Origin: Tritrichomonas musculus
Lineage: Eukaryota; Parabasalia; Tritrichomonadida; Tritrichomonadidae
DNA: 64,000 bases
Direction: 5' to 3'
NCBI GenBank assembly: GCA_039105265.1
Contig: JAPFFF010000017.1
Location: 1,736,001 to 1,800,000 of the forward strand
Positions 50,734-61,500 of the stretch are shown here, piece after piece (the first letter of the stretch is position 1; the number at the start of each line of letters is the position of its first letter). The position numbers and the translations under genes were made by a program. The notes under the pieces were generated by a model that was not told the origin of the DNA, did not search any database, and saw only the letters and a list, made by a program, of their open reading frames with translations.

Positions 50734-50865
50734 TCATGAATACATTTTTGTTCTTATCTCTTCACTGAGTTCTGGTTCCTTGTCTGGTATCATTAATGAT
50801 ACTTCAACAATCTTCACTAAAAATAAACCTGTCAGTAATGAAACAACTAATATTTCATATATCAT
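50734..50865 (-). CDS. Small membrane protein of Polinton B (43 aa)
   Basis: A short frame on the minus strand reads MIYEILVVSLLTGLFLVKIV and then a charged tail ending KMYS. The N-terminal half is a clear hydrophobic helix, consistent with a single-pass membrane or holin-like peptide. It fits exactly between two same-strand genes, with 24 and 10 bases to its neighbours, which supports a real gene despite its size. Function is unknown. Confidence 0.5.
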   Translation of the reverse strand: MIYEILVVSLLTGLFLVKIVEVSLMIPDKEPELSEEIRTKMYS

Positions 50866-50875
50866 TTATTAGTCT

Positions 50876-51460
50876 TTAAATTGTTAACTTTAATGATATA
50901 CCATATTTGATGAACTGTGAATAAATATTATTATAACAATACTTGAATTCTTCTGTTTTATTGTCATTTGTTATCAATATCTTTGATATCTTCATTAATT
51001 CTTTATCATTTGATGAAATACAACCGCATGAAGCTTCACATTCATCAATAACGAGTTCAACTTTATCTGCTTGAGTTAATAGTTTAATCATATTCATCAA
51101 CAAATCACTTTTACAAATAAGATATGAATTAATTCTCAACGGATTATTCTCATACATTTCAATAATCATTTCAAGGAATTTATTTTTGATTTCGAGCTCA
51201 TCAAGTTCATTTCCTAAGTCTATTATTCCACGGTCTCGAATAAGATTGTTTGTTTGAGGTATTGATTGAGATGTTCCACTCATCTGTGGTATAGTAAAAT
51301 TTGTGGCTTGAGATGATTGAGGTAATGGTTGAACTGATGGATATTCAACTGGTTGAATTGGTCTTTGATTCTTTGGTTGAATCTTGATGTTGATATTGGT
51401 ATTCTGTTCTTGTTTAACTGATGCATCGTTCTCGGATGATAATATACGAGCTTTATTCAT
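50876..51460 (-). CDS. Protein of Polinton B with Pro/Gln-rich N-terminus
   Basis: A 194-residue protein. I chose the ATG at 51458-51460 (MNKARILSSEN); the frame is open a few codons further, but only with non-ATG codons in the leader. Residues 15-85 are rich in Gln, Pro, Ser and Asn and likely disordered; the rest is helical (KNKFLEMIIEMYENNP) with a cysteine cluster (ECEASCGCISS). No family is recognised. A GTTTTATTTTTG motif lies about 22 bp upstream. Confidence 0.65.
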   Translation of the reverse strand: MNKARILSSENDASVKQEQNTNINIKIQPKNQRPIQPVEYPSVQPLPQSSQATNFTIPQMSGTSQSIPQTNNLIRDRGIIDLGNELDELEIKNKFLEMIIEMYENNPLRINSYLICKSDLLMNMIKLLTQADKVELVIDECEASCGCISSNDKELMKISKILITNDNKTEEFKYCYNNIYSQFIKYGISLKLTI

Positions 51461-51481
51461 TTTAAAGTTATTCGTTTTAAA

Positions 51482-51493
51482 CAAAAATAAAAC
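51482..51493 (-). promoter_or_regulatory. GTTTTATTTTTG motif before the gene ending at 50876
   Basis: Minus-strand GTTTTATTTTTG, 22 bp before the ATG. It is the same motif as at 51777-51788 and close to that at 57077-57086. Confidence 0.45.
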
Positions 51494-51524
51494 AACATTA
51501 ATGATGAGTCATTCAATGATTCAT

Positions 51525-51770
51525 TTACAAAGTCATCTGTTCAGCTGATTTGATACGTTCATCAATAGCCCTCAATTGTATCTTAATTGATTCAATATCA
51601 TTAAATAGTTGTTTATATATCGACAATATGTGAATCATCTTATCAAACTTTCCGTTTAATGCATCATCTTCAGAATTCATGCATTCATTGAATATCTTAT
51701 CCTTTACCCTTCTAAACTGAGCGTGTAAAGCTGAAGAATCACAACTCAAACCATTAAGTGCACTATTCAT
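51525..51770 (-). CDS. Small helical protein of Polinton B (81 aa)
   Basis: An 81-residue protein predicted to be nearly all helix (FDKMIHILSIYKQLFNDIES, IQLRAIDERIKSAEQM), probably a short coiled coil. No family is recognised. ATG 51768-51770, a few bases after a GTTTTATTTTTG motif. Confidence 0.6.
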   Translation of the reverse strand: MNSALNGLSCDSSALHAQFRRVKDKIFNECMNSEDDALNGKFDKMIHILSIYKQLFNDIESIKIQLRAIDERIKSAEQMTL

Positions 51771-51776
51771 TTAAAC

Positions 51777-51788
51777 CAAAAATAAAAC
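51777..51788 (-). promoter_or_regulatory. GTTTTATTTTTG motif before the gene ending at 51525
   Basis: Identical 12-mer to that at 51482-51493, same strand, lying close to the ATG at 51770. Confidence 0.45.
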
Positions 51789-51807
51789 TTCAAAAGATTC
51801 AATGAAT

Positions 51808-52356
51808 TCAAATCAATTGTGGTCTTCTTTGATTGTTATTGTTATTGTTATCATTGTCATCATCATCATTGTCATGAGTCTGTTGCCTTTTCAATGTGAG
51901 AATCTTGTTAACCATGTACGTTGATATATCTATGTTTAAATGCTTTTTGATTAATAGTTTTGTGTATGATGCTTGTTTATGTGCTGGCAACTTATTAATT
52001 TCATTCATTCGTTCTTCATCAAGGAACTGCATAACTAATTCACGTTCATGAGCGTTTAAGAACTTTGATGAATTGAATAAGGAACGTTTTGGTTTATCAC
52101 TTTTTGGTGTTATATCATTCAATAAACTATTTTGTTTAGAGAAATGGGGCAGATTTTCTTCATCTGATGATGAATCATTATTGTCATTGTCAAATGAAAC
52201 ATTATTCACAAGGTTCCTGAAAGCTTCATGGTCATCTGATTTAGCAATCAATATCGTTAACAAATGACGGATTGCATCAACATGTTTCAATATCTCTATT
52301 AATTCTGTCATTTCAATGAAATAAAAAACCTGAATTATTTTTTTTTGATTTAACAT
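51808..52356 (-). CDS. Protein of Polinton B, function unknown (182 aa)
   Basis: A 182-residue protein with a helical N-terminal part (MTELIEILKHVDAIRHLLTI), a Ser/Asp-rich linker, then a second helical part (HERELVMQFLDEERMNEIN) and an Asp/Asn-rich tail. No family is recognised. Two starts are possible: ATG 52356, or ATG 52311, which directly follows a TTTTTTATTT leader and removes 15 hydrophobic residues; the second looks more natural. It is transcribed away from PolB. Confidence 0.6.
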   Translation of the reverse strand: MLNQKKIIQVFYFIEMTELIEILKHVDAIRHLLTILIAKSDDHEAFRNLVNNVSFDNDNNDSSSDEENLPHFSKQNSLLNDITPKSDKPKRSLFNSSKFLNAHERELVMQFLDEERMNEINKLPAHKQASYTKLLIKKHLNIDISTYMVNKILTLKRQQTHDNDDDDNDNNNNNNQRRPQLI

Positions 52357-52398
52357 TTTTCAAATTTCAAATAATTTGATTTTTTAATTATATCATAA

Positions 52399-55300
52399 AT
52401 GAGTTCTCGTTATTACTATCAAAAAGATACCAAATCATTTGTTATTGAACAAATCAGGTATATCAATAATGAACTTCAATTAAAACCTCGCTTATCAACA
52501 TCTAAACCTAGTGATTATGATGTTAAACACTTCAAATCAATCTTAGAAAACTATCTAACTTCATTCGGTTTTAGAGAACATGAAGGTAATAGAATCAATG
52601 ACATATCAATATTACATTTCGTCAATAGAATGAAAAGAGAAGCAGAAGAACAAGCAGAAGAACAAGAAGAAGAGGAGGAAGAGGAACAATTTGAAGAAGA
52701 AGAACAAGATGATGAACAAAAACAAAAACAAAAGCAAATCGAGGACAACATTAAAATAGCTCATGATGCACTCAACAAAGCCCTTCAATTAATCAAATCT
52801 GAAAATATATTATTGAGACCATTACCGCCAAAGACAAACAAACTGCCACAACGATATGAAGACATTCGATTCAACAATGAAAATGCTGAATTGGTTGAAT
52901 ACATCAAAAAGTTTGGCTATAAAGGTGTGCATTCAAAACATGATTCATATTTCATAATCAATGAACCTGAGAACTTTGATGAAGCAGTTGAAGCATGCAG
53001 TCATTTCATTGACCAATTCCCAAATGATAATGAAAAGGTTGAACGATTAGATGAAGACAGTAAAGAACCAATCAAAATATATTACAAAAACGGAGTTTCA
53101 TCAATTGAAGACATCAATGAATATTTAACTGAAACAGTATTTAAACAAGAAGTGAAACCGTTCAAAATATATTTTCAATTGACTGGTATATTTGAGATAC
53201 CTCCAAAGAATGAAAACGAAAGGTACACGTATGAGGCAAGTGATATCAAATGGAAGAACTATAAAGCAGCAATTCCAATAATTGTCAGAGAGAATAAAGA
53301 TATTGATAAAATTAAACTGTATATTGAATCAAAGATTCATGAATATGAAACCACTACTTCAAACATCAAATTGTGTATTGTTTGGTCAGTATCGTTTACA
53401 ATTTCACGAGTCGTTAAGATAACGGGTAAGATTGATGAAGTTTCAGAATTGTTTGGCAAAAATAAATATATCATTATTGATAACGTTGATGATTGTTTGT
53501 GTTGGTATCGTTTCCTTGCTTGTTGTTTGAATAAAGAATTAATGAAAAAACCTTTTACAATCTCTGACAGAACAGCAGCAGCAAAGAAAATATTATGTGA
53601 TGAACACGGTTTGAGTTATACAAAGAAGCCTTCAAAAGCAGCAAAACAATTAATCAACACCTTCAAAGGAATCACAATTGAAGAAATGAAAGAATCAGCG
53701 AAGAATCATAACATCAATGTCAACATTTATGAATACAACCAAACTGAAACAGATAAAAAAGGCTTTTTCGATTTACAAGACCAATGGCATAACACTGACG
53801 ATAACAATAAAACGTTTTCAGCCCTGTTGTATTCAAAGGATAAGATACTTCACATCATGTACATCATCAACGCTGAAGCATTAACAAATATTCATATATG
53901 CCCTCATTGTGGTTCATACATTCACAAAGGAAATCACAATATTGACAGATTAAACAGACATGTAGATAAATGTGATGGCAAATTCAAAAAGGATTTCATA
54001 CCTTCACGAGAAGCTTTACCGTACTGCCCGCACATCTTAAACAATCCTGTTTATTTGTATTGTCTTTCATATGAGCTTGAATGGAAGCCAACAAAGCATT
54101 ATATCACTTATGATTTTGAAACAATGGAACAAAAGATTGAAAAGAAAGTCAGTGATAAATCAGTTATCAATTCTCGATTGATTCCTTTGAGTGTTTCATC
54201 ATGTGTGAAGCTTGATAAAGGTTTGATAACAAAGAACTTTGATATAAGAACAAATGAATTCATTGCCAAATGGATTGACTGGTTATTTGTTGTTGGCTGT
54301 GATGTGTATGTTGATAAATTGAATCATTTAAAATCATTCATTAAAGATAAATCGGAAGAAGAACTCAATAAAATAGATACATCATTGAAAACGATAACAG
54401 TGTTCGGTTTTAACTCATCACGATTTGATTCAAACTTATTCAAAGAGCAATTGATTAAAAATCATTGGTCAATCGATAGCGGAATGATTGGAACTGCTAC
54501 ATCATTGAAACAATTCATATTGAAGTCATCAAAGTACCCTATTCGATTGAGGTTCATTGACGCACAAGCATTTGTTGCTGGAGGAACACTCAAACAGTTT
54601 GGAATCGATTTTGGCGGTATATCTAACAGTTCGAAAGGTGTCTTTCCTTATGAAGCAATCAACAGTGAAAATTATAATGAAGTGTTGTCAAAGAGTGAAC
54701 CATTTGAATATGAAGACTTTTACAGTTATCTCAATCAAAAGAATCCTTTAACAAAAGCTGATTATGCCGAGTATTTGATTGATTCAAAGAGGTTTGCAAC
54801 TCGTTGGGCTTACTTGTTGTCATACAATGACAATGATGTTGAAATGATGATTAAACCGATTGACAACCTTATTCAAATGAATGCTGAATATAAAGTTGAT
54901 TTGATTAGCAATCTTTCATTGTCGAAGAATGCTTCATGTATCAAATATGCTCTTGCTTATAAAGATTTCAATCCGAAGAACGATTATGAAATCATAAACA
55001 ATTCAAACACATTTAAACCAACAATGAAATGGTGGTTAAATAAATGTGATAACTATCGAAAGCAAGACATGAAACATAATTTTTGCTTGCAAAAAGGCGA
55101 TTCATCGCTTCAGATGAATCAAAATCAGCGAGATATATCAAAATGTGTTAGTGAAAAAGATTTTGATGCATTCATGAAATTGTATGAATCAAATGAAACA
55201 GGTAAATGTCATTTGTGTGGTGAACACTTTACTTACAACAACAAACCGACACTTGACAGAATAGATAACAACAAAGGACATCAGATTGATAACTGTTTGT

Positions 55301-56981
55301 TGGCTTGTGCTGAATGTAATCGTTTGAGACAAAGAGATGATGATAAGATAACAAGAACCAAAATACAATTGAAGAAATTCTGTAAGCTCCATCACCTCCC
55401 TACACTCATAACTGATGAAAAAGAATATTACAACTTGAGAGAGAATATAACGGGGGTTTATCAAATGTACTTCATCGAGTGAACATCAGAGGTCAAACAT
55501 TAATCAATAAACTCAAATATGATGCTATCAATGACAGAATCATCAGCTATGACACTTCAAACACTGTCTCTCATGTTGCTGGTATTGATTTCAATTCATT
55601 GTATCCCTCTTCATTCAGTTCAGTAAAACATTCATTCAATCCCTATCACGGAGGAATCATGTACATGCCTGGTTCATTTATAAAACGCTTTGATGTTTAT
55701 GATGAAGATGGAAACAAGAATGAAAAGGTATTCAATGCTGCAATGAATATCATTCAATCAAAGAAGCGATTTGATGCAAACCCTGAGTTTATATTCAAAG
55801 CTGAAGTCAAATTAAGATGCCCAAAGAATAAAATCAACGATTTGATTAATTTCCCTCCTGTGTTTAGAAATATCAATATAATGAATGATGAGCAAACGAT
55901 TGGAAGCTATATGTACAAATATATGAAAGACAATAAACTGAATTCAGCCGATAAAGAAACAAGAAAGCTGACAATGTTGCTTGATACATGCGGTACATTT
56001 ATGACGTTCTCGAATTACCTTTTATGGTTTTTAATTGACCACGGACTTATAGTTGATGACATTAAGAGCTTAAGTTTATATGAAGCTCATGACGGATTCA
56101 ATCAATTTGTTTGTGAGTTTATGAAGAAGCGTCAAGATATATTGTCAGGAAAGGCACACGGGAACGAAAAGTTTTACAAGATTAGCATGAACGGATCTTA
56201 CGGATATGACGGTATGAATTCAGAGAACTTCAATAAAGTCAGAATTGTTGATAAAAATAAAGCCTTTCAATTGATAGCATCCGATACTTATCGCAATGGA
56301 TGTAAATTGTCAAATGATTGTTATTTGATACAATCACAACCTCATTCATTCAAATGTAATACATGTCTTCAGGAATCATTTTGGACATTAGACAATGCGA
56401 AATACTGGTATTTGACTTTCCTTTATGACTTTCTATACAAATGCATTGACATGAATAAGATTCATTTTAACTCGGTCGATACAGATAGTCTGTACATGTC
56501 TATAGCTGGTGATATGAATAAACCGATTGACCAGTTGTTTGATTACGTCATCAAAGACAAAACATTTTATGACAAACACATTTATAGCTTCATGCCAAAC
56601 CCTGCAATCAATGATGTATATGATGAGAAAAAGATTCTCGGTTGTTGTGTAGAAAAGTTCGGAGCAAATCAAATTGCTTTGTGCGCTAAGTGTTATACGA
56701 TTTGGAGTGATGACAAAACAATTTCATTAAAGCTCAAAGGTGTTTCATTGAAGAAGAACAACATCAAATCAAGTGATTACAAAAATGTCATTGAAAAACA
56801 ATCAATAATGAAAGGCAAAAATATAAACCTTCAATTAAATTCACAACTGATGAGTAAAATAACTGTTATCAAAAATGCTTTAACAGCAGCACATTCAAAA
56901 ATGTTGGTATTATCAAATCATTGTTGTTGTCCTTATGTCAATGGTTTCACTGCAAAGGATTATTTCATTGAAAACCATTAA
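52399..56981 (+). pseudogene. Family B DNA polymerase region of Polinton B, with HNH motif (about one break)
   Basis: This is the element's replication polymerase. The first 1.4 kb encodes an acidic Gln/Glu-rich segment and then the region typical of Polinton PolBs: DDCLCWYRFLACCLN, NINVNIYEYN, and a CPHC...H...C zinc-finger-like motif (about 53899-53974). Exonuclease motifs follow: TYDFETME (about 54107), FNSSRFDSNLF and SYNDNDVEM. Polymerase motifs lie further on: DFNSLYPSS (motif A, about 55590), NGSYGYDG (motif B, about 56190) and DTDSLYM (motif C, about 56477). An HNH nuclease-like zinc motif lies between the exonuclease and palm parts. The polymerase family is certain. The copy is treated as broken, with about one break. 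Confidence 0.9.
55200..55345 (+). other. HNH-type nuclease motif embedded in PolB region
   Basis: CHLCGEHF, then DRIDNNKGH, then NCLLACAECNRLR: paired Cys motifs around Asp-Arg-Ile-Asp and His, as in HNH endonucleases. It lies between the exonuclease and the palm domain. No intein splice-junction residues were recognised. Confidence 0.75.
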
Positions 56982-56991
56982 ATGAAGTTAG

Positions 56992-57007
56992 TGCGGAAAT
57001 TTCCGCA
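56992..57007. other. 16-bp perfect palindrome between PolB and KilA-N genes
   Basis: TGCGGAAATTTCCGCA is fully self-complementary. A GGGAC/GTCCC hairpin follows near 57045-57055. It lies in the 140-bp spacer and could be a terminator or a binding site. Confidence 0.5.
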
Positions 57008-57076
57008 GTAGAAAATCATCAATGAAAATCAATTTATTTTTGAAGGGACCTTGTCCCCTTTTGCTTTGCAAAATTG

Positions 57077-57086
57077 TTTTATTTTT
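57077..57086 (+). promoter_or_regulatory. TTTTATTTTT motif before the KilA-N gene
   Basis: It lies 35 bp before ATG 57122. Downstream ATTTTTTATCAG is also shared with the leader of the gene at 49060. Confidence 0.4.
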
Positions 57087-57121
57087 AAATCAATTTTTTA
57101 TCAGCTAATTAAAAGGCTACA

Positions 57122-57880
57122 ATGTCAGCAACTAACAACCAAACAGCAACAGTTCAAGCAATCAACAATGATTATGAATACATTCAATATAATCAACATT
57201 TAAGAATCATTCATTCAAAACAGGATGATATGTATCAAATGCAATCAATTATAACAGCTTGTAAATCAACAAAAAGAGCTAGAGTATGGTTCAATAATGA
57301 ATCAACACAAGAATTATTAAAAGAAATTGGTATGGCAGAAAAATGCCAGACCGAACAATTATATGAAAACCGTACAAACTTACCAAATGAATTAAAAGGA
57401 ACTTACATTCACCGATTACTTGTTAATCATGTTGCCATCTGGAGCTCACCAAAATACTCATATTATATCATGAAGCTTCTTGATTCTCATTTTGAACGTG
57501 AAAGACAACAATTAACTGAAACAATCAATGAACAACGACCACGAATGGTTCCAGCTAATAGAGAACATGATTATAAATATTTGATTTGGAAAGAAACAAT
57601 TCTAAACGATAATGACAATGTTATTCTTCATTTAGTTCGTCGTCATAAATCTAACTTTCGACAAATCATTAATCATTACCGTAATGAAGAAGAAAGATGG
57701 TATTTCAAAGATAATTTACCAATAGCGATGAGTCCGAACAAAGACATCAAAAGTATTGTCAAACGAACATTTGGAGCTGATGATTATGATATCAATATGT
57801 GTACAATAAGAATTCAAACAAGACATCTTGAACAATTACACACACTCATTGATGAATACTTCAATCAATTTCAATCATGA
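57122..57880 (+). CDS. KilA-N domain protein of Polinton B
   Basis: A 252-residue protein. Residues about 20-125 match the KilA-N pattern: a short strand region (DMYQMQSIITACKSTKRARV), WFNNESTQELLKEIG, then GTYIHRLLVNHVAIWSSPKY with the characteristic His...W-x-S-P-x-Y. KilA-N domains bind DNA and occur in phages, large DNA viruses and related elements. The C-terminal half (HDYKYLIWKETILNDND, VILHLVRRHKSNFRQI) resembles the unnamed domains paired with KilA-N in insect large DNA viruses. The likely role is regulation of element genes or DNA handling. It sits just after PolB on the same strand. Confidence 0.8.
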   Translation: MSATNNQTATVQAINNDYEYIQYNQHLRIIHSKQDDMYQMQSIITACKSTKRARVWFNNESTQELLKEIGMAEKCQTEQLYENRTNLPNELKGTYIHRLLVNHVAIWSSPKYSYYIMKLLDSHFERERQQLTETINEQRPRMVPANREHDYKYLIWKETILNDNDNVILHLVRRHKSNFRQIINHYRNEEERWYFKDNLPIAMSPNKDIKSIVKRTFGADDYDINMCTIRIQTRHLEQLHTLIDEYFNQFQS

Positions 57881-57970
57881 ATGAATAAAAATAAATGACA
57901 CATTTATATGTTTTTATTTTTGTACTCCACTGATTGAACAAAAAAAAAATAAATTCAAAAAAAGCAAAAA

Positions 57971-58109
57971 CCCACAAAGAACCGTCATTCAGTGTTATTA
58001 TTAAAGTAATATGTATAAAGATTATTAATGTAAAGAGTACGGTGTATTTTGACGGTTCTTTGTGGGAACACGTTAAAGTGTTTTTAGTTTTTTGACGGTT
58101 CTTTGTGGG
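57971..58109. repeat. Triplet of a 17-bp motif, one copy inverted
   Basis: TGACGGTTCTTTGTGGG occurs at 58050-58066 and 58093-58109 on the plus strand and at 57971-57987 on the minus strand. All three copies are exact. The spacing allows a stem between the first and second copies. Such clustered exact sites in a spacer between convergent blocks suggest a protein-binding, replication or recombination site. Confidence 0.75.
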
Positions 58110-58244
58110 AAACCATTTATAATAGTTTTTTCATGAATTGTTTTAATGTATACGGGTTGTACATCCTGCCTCTCTTATATTATTATCTTTCGAATCCAGC
58201 GGTTGCTTTCTACATTTTCTAGGATAATATATAAAATAATACAG

Positions 58245-58325
58245 AAAAGTGTCATGTATGTGAATCGAACCTACCACCTTTACAAGGTCTCTGTAGACGC
58301 AATACCCATCATGCCATATCATTGC
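58245..58325 (-). other. tRNA-like sequence with A-box- and B-box-like motifs
   Basis: On the minus strand TGGCATGATGGG (58305-58316) resembles a tRNA A box and GGTTCGATTCA (58261-58271) a B box, 44 bases apart as measured between starts. A TTGTAAA loop flanked by ACC/GGT lies between. I could not fold a full cloverleaf: the variable and T-stem regions do not pair. It may be a degraded tRNA or a tRNA-derived sequence. Confidence 0.3.
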
Positions 58326-58521
58326 CGTATAATAATAGTTTTCATTTACAGATTTATATTTAAATGGTTATATACTATATTGGTTTACACATTTATAGCA
58401 ATATTAGCGAAAAATTTTTCGAGAACTTTTTCTGAAGAAAAATTATTTTGACCAGATATGTATTGAAATCATGAATTAATAAATAAATGAACAAAAATAA
58501 AATGAAAATCAATCAATTGAT

Positions 58522-61500
58522 TTACTCTTTGAATACAGCTAATGTTCTTTCATCAATGATACTTGTAATGATTCCAACAGTCATGCGTTTTATTTTTGAT
58601 GTTATTGCTGTCTCTCCTGAAAGAACTTTCAGCTTATTGTCTTCATTATCGATAAACACCTCATCCCCGATTGAATAACATGATGAATCATTAACTTTGC
58701 AAATGTAATCGCCATGACTTGCGAATGTGATACATTTATTTTTGTCATCGATTCTCACACATATACCGACATATTCTTTCCATGTTCCTGATGTCTTGAC
58801 ACTACAAATACAATCAGTTGTATCATCTGCTGTTGATGGTTTCCATTCATCACCAACATGTTTGTAAACCTTACCTGTCATATACACAGGAGAACCAACA
58901 ACGAAATCACTAATAGAGTTCATTGATGATTCAATCGGAGAGTAATGTGTGATTGTATTTGAACCGTTTGATGTAATTGTACCTTTTACAACTAAATCTT
59001 TTTCAATAATTGTTTTATAAATTAAAGTAATATTTCTATCAACATTATTAAGATCATTATTTAAATGTTTACAAGTTATATAATTATAACCACCTATTGC
59101 TAATGTAACAAATTTATCACTATTATCAGTTCTACTATATCGTAATAATCCATAATTATCACTATTTAATACACCAAACTTAATAACACATTTATTATCA
59201 TATGATGAGAACACAGATAAAGTATTACTTGAAGTTGTACAATTAGCTGTCAACGCTCCATTAATAGTTGAATCACCTTCTTTGGGAACATATTTTTCAT
59301 CAACATATGGCTTCAATGCAAAGTTATCATTCACATATTTCACCGAAGTAATCATATCATCGCTCACAGGTTGGTTGCTGATTAATGTGATAGATACATC
59401 ATAAATATTGGTTAGTGTATCATCCGCAGCTCTCAATGAAACAATACGTGTAGCTACACGAATATCTATTGATTCACTTGACTCACTATTTACTGATTTG
59501 TATATGAGATTTGCACCCTTTCGTCCAGAATATTCGTATTCAGCTTCTTCAAATGATGCATCATCAGCATTTCGTTTGAACTTCACGATAATATTTTTGG
59601 TTGTTAATACTCTTCTTATATATTCATCTGGGATTACACAACCACTTTCATTCTGTGTACATTGAATTGTGATTCGTTCTGGACTTTCATCAGCAACATT
59701 TGCGGTTTTAATGAATGGCGATTCGATTTGAGCTCTAATGAAATTGTATGCTATTGGATTATTATTCCTATGTGCTGCAATATATGATACATATACAAGT
59801 TGTCCATCATCATAACGCCATATTATTCTATCAATGCGTTTGCCATTGCTATCATACCTGTCCATGCTGTCATAAGTGCTAGTAGAACCATTTGGTTTAA
59901 ATATTACATCAATATGCATTATATCATCATCTTGATTATCTCCCCAATTAACATCAAATATCAAATGAACTCCAGCATTTGGTAGCTGAGGGGTAATATA
60001 TGCACCGTCATATAATTTTGCTGGATATTCAATATTCAATTCAGTTCCGTATAATGCAGTATTCAATGCAGATTCATTAACCAAATCAGTTGGAATTGTT
60101 GGTATATCTGTTTTCAATGCATATTTATCTAATTCATAAGCTAATTCATCTTCATCAACAAACTTCTCATCAGCTTGTGCACTAGTATAATACGGTGTCA
60201 AGTCAACTGGTTCTGGTATATCCGTCTTCAATGCATAAGTATTCGACACATATCTAGCTGAATAAGCGTTTCTGTCTGTTGGTTCGATAGTTTTGGTAAT
60301 TGAACACGATAAAACTTCTGGTGTATCGCCAGTTCCTGGATTGATTAATTCATGGCTGTCATACAAAAACCAAATACTTGAATCACTTCCTTCGATACGC
60401 ATTATCTGAGAGGGTTGTTCGTCATCATCGTCATTGTACGAATAGTCTACATGAACATAATGACCCGTATAAAAACTGTTTGATGAAACAATATCCAACC
60501 CGTATTGCTCAATCAGTTCATGATATGTGTTGTAATCCAAATCAGGAATTGTATTATTGACGATTTCGAATTGAATTGTTGTTTGACCCTCAATAATTTC
60601 TGGGATTTCACTCTTCATTGCATATTTTCCTTCTGCAACTGTTTTCGTTTCATACTTATCCAATTCATAAGCCAATTCATCCTCATCGACGAACTTCTCA
60701 TCAGCTTGTGCACTAGTATAATACGGTGTCAAATCAATTGGTTCAGGTATATCACTCTTCAATGCTAATCTTTCTTCTGTTTCTGCTAATGTTATTGTTA
60801 TTGGAAGGTATTGATATTTATCATAAATTGCTCCACTAACTTCATCCCACACTAATTCAAAATACTCACCTTCACTTTCAAATCCTTCAGCTTCATGTTG
60901 TTTAACGTTATATTCATCATCAGCATATAATTCATTTGTCTTAAATCTGATATCAAAATGGAATATATTACCACTATTGTCAAATTTATAACCAACCAAA
61001 TGTGTTCCTTCTTTGAACGGTAAAACGTGAGATGTATCCATTCCGTTTTCTTCATATTCTTCTGGTACTGGACCTATATTAGGAAACATATATGTCTTAG
61101 TTTCAATTGAGTATTCAGTTGATACAGTCAAATTATCTCTCGTGATGTAATTCTTCAAATCATCTTTTGGAACATATCGTTCGGCACAAACATCCAAAGC
61201 TGATTGAAGACCTTCATTAGCTGCTATACTTGTTAAACACGTTGATGCTTTAGCTGATAATGGTTTATCATCTTCAGCCATCAATTTCTGGAAAACTTCT
61301 TCTGATAATTGTTCCTTTGGGTTCAATTGCAACTCACTATTTTTGAGTACTTCTGGTATTTCACTCTTCAGTGCATAATTCGTTAAATCAACAGGTTCAG
61401 GTATATCAGTTGATAAAGCATAATTGTTGATAACATAATCACGCAATCCGTTAACAGCTTCATTCAATTGTTCCTCAGTGATTCCATTTCCGTTTGGAAT

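Larger units (their letters stand above)
57881..58521. other. Spacer with 17-bp motif triplet and tRNA-like sequence
   Basis: No protein gene is supported. The spacer separates the rightward PolB/KilA-N block from the leftward fibre gene. It contains three copies of TGACGGTTCTTTGTGGG, one inverted, a tRNA-like stretch, and an A/T palindrome just after the KilA-N stop (AAAAATAAATG facing TTTTTATTTTT). Confidence 0.55.

Noticed and set aside
58245-58325. Calling a specific tRNA (Tyr GTA or Thr TGT) from the TTGTAAA loop
   Set aside because: Neither isotype gives acceptable anticodon, variable and T stems; it is kept only as tRNA-like.
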